DNA of 64,000 nt from Maricaulaceae bacterium EIL42A08 (GCA_024178355.1 JAMZNZ010000002.1:477501-541500), one strand, 5' to 3'. Counted from the first letter of the stretch, positions 44,636 to 54,498 are shown. Numbers and translations are program-made. The notes: generated by a model not told the origin, from the sequence alone.

Positions 44636-45616
44636 ATGACCCCGGCGGTCGGGCTTCGCACCCATATCTGGAATAATAATCTGAAGTCGATCCTGTTGCT
44701 GGTCGGCTTCCCCTTCCTTTTGCTGGCGCTCCTTTATGCGGGCATGCTTCTTTGGCTCGCCTATGAGGGCAGTGGCACCGGGCAGTTTGACCGCGATGTA
44801 GCGCTTGCCGGGCAAAACACGCTCCAGCTTGCACCGTTCGCCTTCATCGCGGCGTTGATCTGGTTTGCGATTGCCTGGCTGTTTTACCAGCGCATGATTG
44901 ATGCGGCCGTTGGCGCAAAAGAAGTCACGCGCGAGAGCGAACCGCGGCTTTGGAATCTGCTTGAGAACCTTTGTATTGCGCGTGGCCTCACAATGCCGTC
45001 CCTGCGGATCATCGAGACTTCGGCCATGAATGCCTATGCGTCGGGCCTGAGCCCGAAACGCTCCGCCGTGACCGTGACGCGCGGGCTAATGGATGGCCTT
45101 GATGACGATGAGCTTGAAGCGGTGCTCGCCCACGAGCTGACGCATATCCTGAACCGCGATGTGCGATTGCTGGTGATCGCAGTGATCTTTGCGGGCGTCA
45201 TCTCCTTTGTTGGCGAGATCCTCGCGCGGGGCTTGTTTCGCGGGTCGATGGTGCGTGCCGGCGGCGCGAGGCGAGGGCGTTCTGGTAATGCTGGCGTGCT
45301 GATAATCGTGGCGCTTGGCATTATTGCGCTCGCCTGGGTGCTGGCGATCCTGATCCGCTTTGCCATGTCGCGAACGCGTGAATACATGGCCGATACTGGC
45401 GCGGTGGAGCTGACCCGCAACCCCGACGGCATGATTGGCGCACTTCAGAAAATCTCAGGCCGGACCGAGCTTGAAGACGCACCAGCGGAGATCAAGCAAA
45501 TGTTTCTGCACGATACGGGAAGCGCGTTTGCCGGGTTGATCGCAACTCACCCCTCCATCGACAAACGGATCGATGCGCTGCAGCGCTATGCGAGTGGGGT
45601 TTCGTCTGTCGACTGA
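44636..45616 (+). CDS. M48 family membrane metalloprotease
   Basis: A 326-residue HtpX-like zinc protease. Two hydrophobic segments lie near the N-terminus (about 19-42 and 66-84), the zinc site HELTH is at 166-170, and the third ligand is the glutamate of SRTREYMADTGA. Another membrane segment lies near 225. It likely degrades damaged membrane proteins or lipoproteins with LemA. GGAG precedes the ATG. Its 3' end overlaps the convergent AI-2E permease gene by 31 bases. Confidence 0.9.
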   Translation: MTPAVGLRTHIWNNNLKSILLLVGFPFLLLALLYAGMLLWLAYEGSGTGQFDRDVALAGQNTLQLAPFAFIAALIWFAIAWLFYQRMIDAAVGAKEVTRESEPRLWNLLENLCIARGLTMPSLRIIETSAMNAYASGLSPKRSAVTVTRGLMDGLDDDELEAVLAHELTHILNRDVRLLVIAVIFAGVISFVGEILARGLFRGSMVRAGGARRGRSGNAGVLIIVALGIIALAWVLAILIRFAMSRTREYMADTGAVELTRNPDGMIGALQKISGRTELEDAPAEIKQMFLHDTGSAFAGLIATHPSIDKRIDALQRYASGVSSVD

Positions 45617-46728
45617 TCAGTGTCGCTGTCGGATGCCTCAGCGCGCTCAGCCAGCAAGGGTGCATAAGTCTGCCCATAGAGATACCAGACCGAGGCAAAC
45701 AGGGCCGCGATCACCGGCCCGAGGATAATGCCGATGGGGCCGAACAAGGTCAGGCCGCCCAGCGTTGAGATCAGCACCATCAGGTCGGAGAGCTTGCTGT
45801 CCTTGCCCACCAGCATGGGGCGTAGCAGGTTGTCGATAACGCCAACGACAAGCGCGCCCCAGGCAAAGAGCAATCCGCCTTCCAGATACCGGCCGGTCGC
45901 CATGAGCCAGATTGCGGCCGGAGCCCAGACCAGCGGCGGACCAACACCCGGCACGATGGAAAGGACCGCGGTGACCGTCGCCCAGAAGGCTGCGCCGGGA
46001 ACCCCCGCCAGCCAAAGCGCGACCCCGGTCAGCGTGCCCTGTATAAGGGCAATCACGAATGTGCCTTTGACCGTTGCGCGAATGGTGGACAGCGTGCGCT
46101 CAACCAGCAGATCGCGATCCGCTCTCGGCATGGGCAGCATCGCCATACCCTTCTCGCCAAGGCGCTCCCCCTGCGTCAGGAAGAAAAACAGGCCGAACAG
46201 CAGGACCACCACATTGAGCAGCAAGCCGAATGTGCCTGTGGTCGCACTGCGCAGGGCACTGACAGCAAAGCTGCCCGCCGCCGAGACAAGCTGCGCGAGC
46301 TGGGTGGTGATTTCCTGCTGGTAGGGGGCAAGGGCATCGCGGAAGGGCAGCCATTGGGGCAGGGCTTCGATGCCGTCTGCGCGAATGGAGCGCACCTGTT
46401 CCTGCACCCACGGGACCAGAACTGAGCTCACCTGCACCGCCTGATCGGCCACAATTGCGAGAATGGCGGTGAGGGGTAGCAGCACCAGGAAGACGGCCAG
46501 GATCAGCACAAGGCTGCCCGCCAGATTGCGTCGGCCACCCAGCATCCGGCTAAAGACATTCTCAACCGGCATCAGAAAGAGGGCGAGAACAGCCGACAGG
46601 AAGAGCGCGCCGAGAAAGCCGCGGATCATCCACAGGAAGACAACAGAGACACCTAGCGCCAGCAGAAGGATAAACAGCCTCTGCAGGGCGCGGCGGTCAG
46701 CTGACAGGCTTTCCGGGGTCTCAGTCAT
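45586..46728 (-). CDS. AI-2E family transporter (permease-like)
   Basis: A 380-residue membrane protein with about eight helices and a large soluble loop. The first pair of helices, the VWAPAAIWLMATGRYLEGG segment, the conserved LLRPMLVGKDSKLSDLMVLISTLGG motif and the FGPIGIILGPVIAAL helix mark the family. Despite the name, members include sodium/proton antiporters and other exporters. The start at 46728 follows AGGAG and lies inside the end of the TRAP large-permease gene (8-base overlap), so it appears to be the last gene of that operon. Confidence 0.88.
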   Translation of the reverse strand: MTETPESLSADRRALQRLFILLLALGVSVVFLWMIRGFLGALFLSAVLALFLMPVENVFSRMLGGRRNLAGSLVLILAVFLVLLPLTAILAIVADQAVQVSSVLVPWVQEQVRSIRADGIEALPQWLPFRDALAPYQQEITTQLAQLVSAAGSFAVSALRSATTGTFGLLLNVVVLLFGLFFFLTQGERLGEKGMAMLPMPRADRDLLVERTLSTIRATVKGTFVIALIQGTLTGVALWLAGVPGAAFWATVTAVLSIVPGVGPPLVWAPAAIWLMATGRYLEGGLLFAWGALVVGVIDNLLRPMLVGKDSKLSDLMVLISTLGGLTLFGPIGIILGPVIAALFASVWYLYGQTYAPLLAERAEASDSDTDQSTDETPLA

Positions 46729-48295
46729 ACAATACTCCTGGCAGCCACGTCGCGAGGAATGGTAGCGCGACAACGAGCGCTATGGCTATCAGCTGAATGA
46801 CCACAAAGGGCGCTGCGCCGCGATAGAGGGCTCCGGTCGAGAGCTCCGGTGGAGCAACACCACGAAGATAAAACAGCGCAAAGCCAAAGGGGGGCGTCAG
46901 GAAGCTGGTCTGGAGGTTCAGCGCCATCAGAACGCCGAGCCACACCGGATCCACGCCCATCATCAACAGGATAGGGGCTACGATCGGGACCACCACGAAG
47001 GTGATCTCGATAAAGTCGAGGAAGAACCCCAAAAGGAACATCACGATCATGACGACCGCCAGCGCTCCAAAGACGCCGCCCGGCACCGCCTCGAGTGCTG
47101 CACGGACGCTTTGATCGCCGCCCAGCTCGCGGAAGACCAGAGCAAACAGGCTCGCCCCGATCAGGATCACGAAGACCATGGCCGAGATCTGCGCTGTGGA
47201 GCGCATGACGGCATCAAGGACGCCAGTCTTGTGGATGCGGAACAGACCGAACACGCCGCCAAGCACGGCGATCGCTGCGAGGACATAGGCAACCATCAAG
47301 GCGAGGCCGCCCTCCGCCGTGCGTAGGTCAACGACCAGAACAGAGGCGATCAGTGCCAACAGGGACATCGCCGCGACCATCACGATCCACTTGCCGATGC
47401 CTTCGTTCTGGTCCGATCCGGCATTGCGGAAGGCGGCCAGCAAGGTCGCGCCGACCGCGCCAACGCCGGCAGCCTCGGTCGGAGTGGCAAGACCCGACAG
47501 GATCGAACCAAGGACAGCGATGATAAGAACCAGTGGCGGGACGAGTGCCCCGATGATCTTGCCCCAGTCGGCTTCAAGATCTTCCTTCGGGATAGCCGGC
47601 GATGCGTTAGGTCTGAGGATGGCAGTACCCACCTGGTAGAGCACATAGACGCCCACCAGCATCAGACCCGGAATGAGAGCGCCAGCAAACAGGTCGCCCA
47701 CCGACACGATATCGGGTGAGAAGATACCTTGCGCGCGCTGCGCTTCGGCGTAGGCGGAACTGAGCTGATCGCCCAGCAGGACCAGCACGATGGAGGGCGG
47801 AATGATCTGTCCGAGCGTACCGGCAGCCGCAATCGATCCTGAGGCCAGCGCAGGGTCATAGCCCCGCTTCAGCATGGTGGGCAGGGACAACAGGCCCATG
47901 GTCACCACGGTCGCGCCAACAATGCCGGTCGAGGCCGCCAGCAACGCGCCCACGACCACAACTGAAATCCCGAGACCGCCACGCAGGCTGCCGAACAAGG
48001 CTCCCATAGCCTCCAGAAGTTCTTCGGCAATGCGGGATTTCTCCAGCATCACCCCCATGAACACAAAAAGCGGCACCGCCACCAGAATGGACTTATCCAT
48101 CTCCATGATGTTGCCGTAGATGCGCTGCGGAAAGGCGCGCAGATGAAGTGGGTCAAACGCTCCAAGGGCAAGACCGAGCATCGCGAACGCCAGCCCGACA
48201 CCCGCCAGCGTAAAGGCCACGGGATAGCCGCGAAGCAGCGCACCGAACGCGGCGATGAACATCAGGAAGGGCAAAAGCTGAAGCAGAAGATCCAT
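46721..48295 (-). CDS. TRAP transporter large permease (DctM type)
   Basis: A 524-residue membrane subunit carrying the substrate and sodium pathway of a TRAP uptake system. MLEKSRIAEELLEAMGALFGSLRGGL and the LGQIIPPSIVLVLLGDQ block are family signatures. It is about 90 residues longer than DctM of C4-dicarboxylate systems because of an extra hydrophobic stretch in the middle, as in TakP-linked permeases. The start at 48295 has AGGGGG upstream. It follows the small permease by 10 bases. Confidence 0.92.
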   Translation of the reverse strand: MDLLLQLLPFLMFIAAFGALLRGYPVAFTLAGVGLAFAMLGLALGAFDPLHLRAFPQRIYGNIMEMDKSILVAVPLFVFMGVMLEKSRIAEELLEAMGALFGSLRGGLGISVVVVGALLAASTGIVGATVVTMGLLSLPTMLKRGYDPALASGSIAAAGTLGQIIPPSIVLVLLGDQLSSAYAEAQRAQGIFSPDIVSVGDLFAGALIPGLMLVGVYVLYQVGTAILRPNASPAIPKEDLEADWGKIIGALVPPLVLIIAVLGSILSGLATPTEAAGVGAVGATLLAAFRNAGSDQNEGIGKWIVMVAAMSLLALIASVLVVDLRTAEGGLALMVAYVLAAIAVLGGVFGLFRIHKTGVLDAVMRSTAQISAMVFVILIGASLFALVFRELGGDQSVRAALEAVPGGVFGALAVVMIVMFLLGFFLDFIEITFVVVPIVAPILLMMGVDPVWLGVLMALNLQTSFLTPPFGFALFYLRGVAPPELSTGALYRGAAPFVVIQLIAIALVVALPFLATWLPGVLYD

Positions 48296-48305
48296 GTCTT
48301 GCCCC

Positions 48306-49088
48306 CTAAATCTCGTGATCACCGGCATTCTCGCCGGTTGGTGGGGCCTCGCGCCCACCGATGGTCAGCGCGGCACGGGCGGCCATGGACAGGCCCTGAA
48401 GGATCATCAGGACCGCAAATACAGGAATTGCGGTCTTCAACAGGAAGACTAGCGGCAGGCCATCGCTTTCACGAGAACGCTCCAGGATACGCCACGCTCC
48501 CCCAACATAGCTGCGCGAGGTTTCAAGGATCAGCCAGCTCATCGGAATGAGCGCCAGGTAAACGCCGATCAGGTCGGTCCAGGCACGCGCCTTGTCTGAA
48601 AGCTTGGAGTAGATGATGTCCACCCGCACATGCCCGCTGGTCAGAAGCGCGGCGGCACTGCTCAGCAGGAAGAGTAGTGAGTGCAGGTAGATCACGCTTT
48701 CCTGCAGCTTTGTGCTGGAAGCCCCGAAAACATAACGCTGAATGACGATCGTGACCGTGATGATCACGAGCGCCAGAGCGGCCCAGCGGACCATGTCGGC
48801 CAGAGCCGTCGATATGCTATCAATCGCAAGAGAGGCGCGTGTAAGAAGCGTCGCAAGTGCGTTGGGCAGTCCCGTGGCGGCACCCCAGATGGCTGCGATC
48901 AGCGGCACAGCGATCAGCGGTGACAGCCCCCAGCCCAGCCATCCAAGACCCTTGCCGATCTGGAGCCCCAGTGAGGACAAGTTCGCGGCGGTCCAACTTG
49001 CCAGCGCACCCCCGGAAAGCCCGTCCAGAACGAGCCCTGCGATCGTCAACGCGATCAGGACCAGAAGGAGAAGATCGCCTGCGCGCAT
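48306..49088 (-). CDS. TRAP transporter small permease (DctQ type), N-terminally extended
   Basis: A 260-residue protein. The four-helix DctQ domain is the C-terminal part (about 90-240), with VIIQRYVFGASSTKLQESVIYLHSLLFLL and the GHVRVDIIY motif. The first 85 residues add two hydrophobic segments and a Gly/Leu-rich loop, an extension seen in some TakP-type systems. It ties the binding protein to the large permease. It begins five bases after the binding-protein stop. Confidence 0.88.
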   Translation of the reverse strand: MRAGDLLLLVLIALTIAGLVLDGLSGGALASWTAANLSSLGLQIGKGLGWLGWGLSPLIAVPLIAAIWGAATGLPNALATLLTRASLAIDSISTALADMVRWAALALVIITVTIVIQRYVFGASSTKLQESVIYLHSLLFLLSSAAALLTSGHVRVDIIYSKLSDKARAWTDLIGVYLALIPMSWLILETSRSYVGGAWRILERSRESDGLPLVFLLKTAIPVFAVLMILQGLSMAARAALTIGGREAPPTGENAGDHEI

Positions 49089-49093
49089 GCCGC

Positions 49094-50215
49094 TTAACGC
49101 CCGAGCACCAGCTCACGCTTCTGGTAGTAGGGTGCTTCGGAGATGTTCGCCCAGTCGCGACCAAGGCGGCGGGTGTTCACATAGCTCTCATAGACCCGGC
49201 GGGTGAGGGGATCGGCGTTTGCGGTATCGGCAACAACCTGCTCGGCGATGCGGCCCACTTCAGTCCAGATTTCGTCTGAGAAGCTGCGCAGCTGAACGCC
49301 GTGCTCCTGGGTCAACGTCCGCAATGCAAGCCCGTTCTGGTAGGTGAACTCGGCCAGGGACTGATTGTTTGCGGCCCGACAGGCTGCCTTGATGATGGCC
49401 TGGTGATCGGCCGGAAGGCTTTCCCAGACACCCAGATTGATCCCGAGACCCAGCGCTGAGCCCGGCTCATGGAAGCCCGGGCCGTAATAATACGGTGCTT
49501 CACGGTAAAAACCGAAGGCTAGGTCATTCCAGGGGCCAACCCACTCGGTCGCGTCGATCGCGCCTGATTGCAGCGAGGAATAGATTTCACCTCCGGACAG
49601 AGCAACAGCCGCGCCGCCCAGCTCACGGATAATGGAACCACCAAGACCTGGAATACGCATGCGCAGCCCGCGGAAATCCTCCAGCGAGTTGACTTCCTGC
49701 TTGAACCAGCCGCCCATCTGATGGCCGGTATTACCTGCCTGGAAAGCAATGAGGTTGAACTGGCCAGAAAGCTCGTTCCACAGCTCCTGGCCGCCGCCAA
49801 ACTCAACCCAGGCCATAATCTCTGCTGCTGTCATGCCCAGCGGCACTGCGCAGAAGAAGTTGTAAGCCGGTGAGCGGCCCTGCCAGTAGTATTCGGCCGC
49901 GTGATACATGTCCGCGACGCCGTTGGAGACCGCGTCAAACACCTCGAACGCGCCGACGATTTCGCCTGCGCCGTAGACCTCTATTTCGATCTCGCCGCCC
50001 GACATTTCCTGAATGAACTGAGCGGTGCGCTCGGCAGCGGTTCCAAGTCCCGGGAAGCCTTTGGGCCAGGTGGTGACCATGCGAAGGCGGCGGGTCTGGC
50101 GGCGATTGACTGCTGGAGCGGTCACCGTGCCTTCCTGGCTGCCCTCTGGTGAGCAGCCTGCTGCGGCTCCGGCAGAAGCCACGCACGCACCTGTCAGGAA
50201 TGTCCGGCGATCCAT
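49094..50215 (-). CDS. TRAP substrate-binding protein, TakP-like (2-oxoacid type)
   Basis: A 373-residue extracytoplasmic binding protein. MVTTWPKGFPGLGTAAERTAQFI, the PAYNFFCAVPLGMTAAE region, GNTGHQMGGWFKQEVNSLEDFRGLRMRIPGLGG and IDATEWVGPWNDLA match the TakP group, whose characterised member from Rhodobacter binds pyruvate and other 2-oxoacids. The start at 50215 gives MDRRTFLTGA, a twin-arginine signal, followed by AAAGC, a lipobox, so a membrane-anchored Tat lipoprotein is expected. It heads the TRAP operon 64 bases after bpt. Confidence 0.9.
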   Translation of the reverse strand: MDRRTFLTGACVASAGAAAGCSPEGSQEGTVTAPAVNRRQTRRLRMVTTWPKGFPGLGTAAERTAQFIQEMSGGEIEIEVYGAGEIVGAFEVFDAVSNGVADMYHAAEYYWQGRSPAYNFFCAVPLGMTAAEIMAWVEFGGGQELWNELSGQFNLIAFQAGNTGHQMGGWFKQEVNSLEDFRGLRMRIPGLGGSIIRELGGAAVALSGGEIYSSLQSGAIDATEWVGPWNDLAFGFYREAPYYYGPGFHEPGSALGLGINLGVWESLPADHQAIIKAACRAANNQSLAEFTYQNGLALRTLTQEHGVQLRSFSDEIWTEVGRIAEQVVADTANADPLTRRVYESYVNTRRLGRDWANISEAPYYQKRELVLGR

Positions 50216-50279
50216 AGTGTCTCTCCCCAGTGTTCCGCGCTTTCCCGGAACCTTGGTTCCTGGCTGCACGAGATTGATT

Positions 50280-51044
50280 TTATACAAGTCCCGTCAGAGT
50301 GGACGCTGCTGCGGTCTCTTCGTCACGGTTTAATCTGCTCCACCCCGAAGGCTCAAGCACTTCAAGCGGGCGATACCGCGCCTTGTAGTCCATCTTCGGA
50401 CTGCCTTGCACCCAGTAACCAAGATAAACGTATGAAAGTTGATCAGCTTTTGCCCGTTCGACATGGTCCAGGATCATGAAGGCGCCAAAGCCCTGATCTG
50501 CATGGTCGGGGTCAAAGAAGCTGTAGACCATGGAATAACCGTCGATCAGTCGGTCGATCAGCGCGGCTGCAACCAGGCTTCCATCGGGTGTGCGGTATTC
50601 CACAATCTCGGTACGCTGCGCCCCTTCTTCCACCATCCCGGCGTAATCAAAGAAGTCCATGCCAGCCATGTCGCCATCACCGTGGCGCGCTTCCAGATAG
50701 CGGCTAAGCAACCCATATTGCTCCGGCGTCGCGTCAGCGGGGCACACCTCGCGGGTCAGGTTGAGAGTGCGCTTCCATGTGCGACGTTGGCTTTTGGACG
50801 GCTTGAACTCTGCGACCGGTATCCGCGCAGACTTGCACGCCGAGCAGCGCTCGCATGCCGGGCGATATAAGATTGACTGAGACCGCCGGAACCCCGCGTG
50901 CGTGAGCGTGTCATTGAGCCCCGGTCCATCGGCCAGTTCCAGCTTGGTGAACACCTTGCGTTCCATGCGGCCAGGCAGGTACGGGCACGGTGAGGGTGCC
51001 GTCAGGAAGAACGGTAATTGCTTGGCAGCGATCAACCGGGTCAC
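50280..51044 (-). CDS. bpt: Aspartate/glutamate leucyltransferase
   Basis: A 254-residue aminoacyl-tRNA-protein transferase that adds leucine to N-terminal Asp or Glu, marking proteins for ClpS/ClpAP. QLPFFLTAPSPCPYLPGRMERKVFT and YRPACERCSACKSARIPVAEF are conserved blocks, with SFFDPDHADQGFGAFMIL in the acetyltransferase-like half. I place the start at the GTG at 51044 because GAGGAAGG lies just upstream and the protein then matches family length; a TTG at 51071 is less likely. It follows the SLC13 gene closely on the same strand. Confidence 0.93.
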   Translation of the reverse strand: MTRLIAAKQLPFFLTAPSPCPYLPGRMERKVFTKLELADGPGLNDTLTHAGFRRSQSILYRPACERCSACKSARIPVAEFKPSKSQRRTWKRTLNLTREVCPADATPEQYGLLSRYLEARHGDGDMAGMDFFDYAGMVEEGAQRTEIVEYRTPDGSLVAAALIDRLIDGYSMVYSFFDPDHADQGFGAFMILDHVERAKADQLSYVYLGYWVQGSPKMDYKARYRPLEVLEPSGWSRLNRDEETAAASTLTGLV

Positions 51045-51072
51045 TTCAACACCTTCCTCAGCAAATTCCAAC

Positions 51073-52923
51073 TTATCCTAACGCGGGTGTGACCGGCGCG
51101 AAACCGAAGGCCAGACAGGCTGTGAATGTCAGCCATATCAAGACCGAAAGCGGACCGCCAGCGCGCAGGAAGTCGGCGAATCGATACTTGCCCGGTGCCA
51201 TGACCAACAGATTGGTCTGATATCCAATCGGGGTGGCAAAGCAGGTATTGGCCGCAAACAGCACCGTCAGCGCAAAGATATGGGGGTCAAAACCTGCCTG
51301 ACCAGCTGCGCCCACCGCAATGGGCGTAAAAAGGATCGCTGTGGCGTTGTTCGACAACACATTGGTCAGAACCATGACCACAAGGAAAAGCGCGGACAGC
51401 AAGACCACTGGTCCTAGCGGTGAGAACACCTGCACCACCGATCCGGCAATCACGCCAGCGCCGCCAGAAGCATCAAGCGCAGCCCCAAGCGCAAAGGCAG
51501 AACCGATCAACAGGAAGAGCTTTAAATCAACCGCGCGAGCCGCCTGACGGACATTCAGACACCCCGTCGCAATCATCCCCACGGCACCGGCCACAGACGC
51601 GACCACAATGGGAAGGAGGCCAGTTGCAGCGCAGGCTACGACGCCCAGCAGAATAAGGCGTGCCATTGCCGCCTTGCGGATGTCTGGAAGGTCGCTGGTC
51701 GCCCACTCCATCAGTAGAACATCCCGGTCAGCTCTCAACCGCGTCATGGCATCGCTGGAGCCGAACATGAGCAGGACATCACCGGCCTCAAGACGGATCT
51801 CACCCAGCCGTGCACGAACCATGCGCGAGCGACGCTGCACGCCCAGCAAAATCGTTCCTGCCGAGTGACGAAACCCGATCTGGCGTACGGTTCGACCAAT
51901 CAGGCGTGAGCCCGGAGAGACGACCGCCTCAGCCAAGGCGAGGCGCTCGCCACGTGTGGGGCCATCGTTGGGGCCGGCAGACCGAATGACGCCGCGGACA
52001 AATTCGGGGCGGCTGGACAAGAGTTCCGTCAGGCGCTTGCGGGTGGCGGCTACGATTACTTCGTCGCCCGGACGCAGCTCCACATCGTCAAAAGGCGGCA
52101 ACAGGCTGTCCTGGCCGCGCTGAATCATTCGCACGGTGATGTCCTGCAGATCAGGGAAAAGCCCTGCGACGGGCTTTTGACCGGCCAGAGGGTGATCAGG
52201 ATGGATCTCGATCTGCGCGATGTATTGCTTGCCGGTGCTACCATTCCCGGCGTTGTCGTCTTCTTCATGCCTGGGCAGCAGCTTTGGAAGAATGAAAAGG
52301 ATGTAGAGAAGGCCGACCCCGGCCAGAATGCCACCCGGCCAAAGTGGATCGAAGAAGCCAAGACCAATGCCGGAGGCATCCTTCAAAGCATCGGAGACGA
52401 GAAGGTTTGTCGATGACCCGATCTGGGTTGTCATCCCGGCAAGAATGCACACAAAACTCAGCGGCATCAGAAAAGCCGAAGGCGCTCCATTCATCCGCGC
52501 TGCGATAGCGACAAGGATGGGAATGAACATCACCACAACAGGCGTATTGTTGATGAAGGCTGAAACCAGGAAGACCAGCGCAAACAGGGACAGGATCGTC
52601 ACCTTGGGCCGGACATCGAACATCGCGAGCAGCGTTCGAGTTGGACCTTCAAGGGCTCCGGTATGGAATATGCCCTGACCCACGACCAGGAGGGCCATGA
52701 TGGTAATCAGTGCCGGATTTGAAAACCCGGCCAGGATATCGGCGGCACCCGGATCGCCCTGGCGTTGGAAGACGTGAAAGAAAACAAGGATCGCGCAGAT
52801 AATCGCACCGGACACCAGCTCCAAAGCGAATCTGTCCCAGCAATAGAAGACAATGGCAGCGCACACGGCGAGCAGCACCGTCCACATGCGCCAGTCCATC
52901 AAGGCTGCCAGCTGATCTTCCAT
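51073..52923 (-). CDS. SLC13/DASS family transporter with two RCK_C domains
   Basis: A 616-residue carrier. Membrane helices fill residues about 10-200 and 415-610; the middle (about 230-400) holds two TrkA-C (RCK_C) modules, ending with LEAGDVLLMFGSSDAM. SAFINNTPVVVMFIPI and VLTNVLSNNATAILFTPIA are the repeated SNT-like motifs of the family, which transports sulfate, dicarboxylates or other anions. The RCK_C modules suggest gating by a bound ligand. No ribosome-binding site is clear before this ATG, so the start may be a few codons later. Confidence 0.87.
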   Translation of the reverse strand: MEDQLAALMDWRMWTVLLAVCAAIVFYCWDRFALELVSGAIICAILVFFHVFQRQGDPGAADILAGFSNPALITIMALLVVGQGIFHTGALEGPTRTLLAMFDVRPKVTILSLFALVFLVSAFINNTPVVVMFIPILVAIAARMNGAPSAFLMPLSFVCILAGMTTQIGSSTNLLVSDALKDASGIGLGFFDPLWPGGILAGVGLLYILFILPKLLPRHEEDDNAGNGSTGKQYIAQIEIHPDHPLAGQKPVAGLFPDLQDITVRMIQRGQDSLLPPFDDVELRPGDEVIVAATRKRLTELLSSRPEFVRGVIRSAGPNDGPTRGERLALAEAVVSPGSRLIGRTVRQIGFRHSAGTILLGVQRRSRMVRARLGEIRLEAGDVLLMFGSSDAMTRLRADRDVLLMEWATSDLPDIRKAAMARLILLGVVACAATGLLPIVVASVAGAVGMIATGCLNVRQAARAVDLKLFLLIGSAFALGAALDASGGAGVIAGSVVQVFSPLGPVVLLSALFLVVMVLTNVLSNNATAILFTPIAVGAAGQAGFDPHIFALTVLFAANTCFATPIGYQTNLLVMAPGKYRFADFLRAGGPLSVLIWLTFTACLAFGFAPVTPALG

Positions 52924-53030
52924 CCACGTCCACTGTCGCTACGCGCACTGTGCGTGCGCCACAGCCGACAATGCTAACGGTGAAATTGTAGCCCTTGGAA
53001 GAGCGAAGTTTGTTTGCAGGTGTGCTTTGT

Positions 53031-53936
53031 CTAGAGACGGTGCCCCGGCGGGATGACCGGTGCCTCTCGCAGGAGCGTGATGGAGAGCCTGCGATTGCCC
53101 GGCAGATAAGGGTCATCGGGGAAGAGTGGCTCTGCGCCAGCCTTGCCCCGAACTTCGGCAATGCGGTGCTCTGGAATACCTGTGTCGAGCAGCACATTCA
53201 GGGCTGCATTGGCCCGTGCCGATGACAATTCCCAGTTTGAAGGCCTGCTACGAGGAGCTGGACTGGCGTCAGTATGGCCCGACATCGTAATGCGGTTAGG
53301 AAGGGTTTGAGCAATCTCGCCGACAGCGCGCAAGAGGACACGGGCGCGTTCGTTCGGTTCAACCTGACCCGGCGCGAACATGGGACGGCCTTCTTCATCG
53401 ATCAGCTGGATACGCAGGCCTTCCGGCGTCTCCTCAATAATGACGTGGCGTGAAAGCTCGGCAAGCTCCGGCATGTCCATCAGCGCCTGGCGTAGCGACT
53501 GCTCAGCGCTGGCAAAGTCTGCTGACTCGCGGCGGGCAAGAGCGCTGGCCACGGCATCAACAGTCACCTGTGGCTCGGAAGAGGCGCTTGCGCTTTCCTC
53601 GCTCTCGTTTTCAGGTGCGATTGTTTCAGACGGTTCTGGAGCAAGCCGATCAACAACAGACGAGGAGCCTGAGCCCCGCGAGCCCTCACCAAATGCAGTG
53701 CCCCCAAGGACGCCGCCGGAGCCGGATGTGGAGCGCGAAACGCTGGCAGGTGCAAAATAATCCGCGATGCCTTTGCGTTGTTCTGGCTCAGTATTATTGA
53801 TGAGCCACATCATCAGGAAGAAGGCCATCATGGCGGTCACGAAGTCCGCATAGGCCACTTTCCACGCGCCGCCATGATGCCCATGACCGCCGCCCTTCTT
53901 GACTTTCTTGATGACGATCGGTTGATCCGAGGCCAT
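53031..53936 (-). CDS. motB: Flagellar motor stator protein MotB
   Basis: A 301-residue stator subunit. A single helix near residues 28-46 contains the proton-binding Asp31 in AYADFVTAMMAFFLMMWL, the plug helix and a Ser/Glu-rich linker follow, and an OmpA-like peptidoglycan-binding domain (about 165-290) has ISGH-like TMSGHTDASP and LSSARANAALNVL. The ATG at 53936 is preferred to a GTG two codons upstream because GGAAGG is then nine bases away. motA is not adjacent, as in Caulobacter. It is divergent from the flavin reductase gene. Confidence 0.93.
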   Translation of the reverse strand: MASDQPIVIKKVKKGGGHGHHGGAWKVAYADFVTAMMAFFLMMWLINNTEPEQRKGIADYFAPASVSRSTSGSGGVLGGTAFGEGSRGSGSSSVVDRLAPEPSETIAPENESEESASASSEPQVTVDAVASALARRESADFASAEQSLRQALMDMPELAELSRHVIIEETPEGLRIQLIDEEGRPMFAPGQVEPNERARVLLRAVGEIAQTLPNRITMSGHTDASPAPRSRPSNWELSSARANAALNVLLDTGIPEHRIAEVRGKAGAEPLFPDDPYLPGNRRLSITLLREAPVIPPGHRL

Positions 53937-54023
53937 ATCCACCCACCTTCCGGCATTGTTTGGACGGTAATATGGGGCAACAGGGTTAAGACCGGGTTGT
54001 CAAAACGAATCAGGAGACGTCCT

Positions 54024-54494
54024 TTGGACATCGACCGTAATTATCGCGACGCACTGGGACGCTTTCCGACCGGAGTGGCGCTTGTGACCCTGTCTGACGA
54101 GGGGCGGGCCCTTGCCATGACGGTGAACTCCTTTTCCTCGGTGTCCCTGGACCCGCCGCTCATCCTGTGGTCGGTCGATCACAACAGCCGTCGCTATGAG
54201 CTGTTTCGCAACACGCCGCGCTTTGCGGTCAATGTGCTGGCGGCCGATCAGGAAGCTTTGTCAAACGCCTGTGCGCGCAATGAAGACCTGAGTGCTTCGG
54301 GTGCAGACTGGTCGACGGGCGAGGGCGGTGCGCCCCTGGTTGAAGGCTGTGTCGCGCGGTTCGAGTGCTCGCTTGAAGCCATCCACCCGGCTGGCGACCA
54401 TGACATCATTCTGGGCCGCGTGACGCATTTCGACATGCCGCGAAAAGTGCCGGCGCTTGTTTTCCACCGTTCAGCCTATGAAAAAGCGGGCTAG
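54024..54494 (+). CDS. Flavin reductase-like FMN-binding protein
   Basis: A 156-residue split-barrel flavoprotein. ALGRFPTGVALVTLSDEGRALAMTVNSFSSVSLDPPL is the FMN-binding start, and DHDIILGRVTHFD is the second conserved strand. Such proteins supply reduced flavin to monooxygenases, but none is nearby. The start is set at TTG 54024 with AGGAG seven bases upstream; a longer frame reads back into the motB promoter region and is rejected. The dehydrogenase gene follows after four bases. Confidence 0.85.
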   Translation: MDIDRNYRDALGRFPTGVALVTLSDEGRALAMTVNSFSSVSLDPPLILWSVDHNSRRYELFRNTPRFAVNVLAADQEALSNACARNEDLSASGADWSTGEGGAPLVEGCVARFECSLEAIHPAGDHDIILGRVTHFDMPRKVPALVFHRSAYEKAG

Positions 54495-54498
54495 TCAC

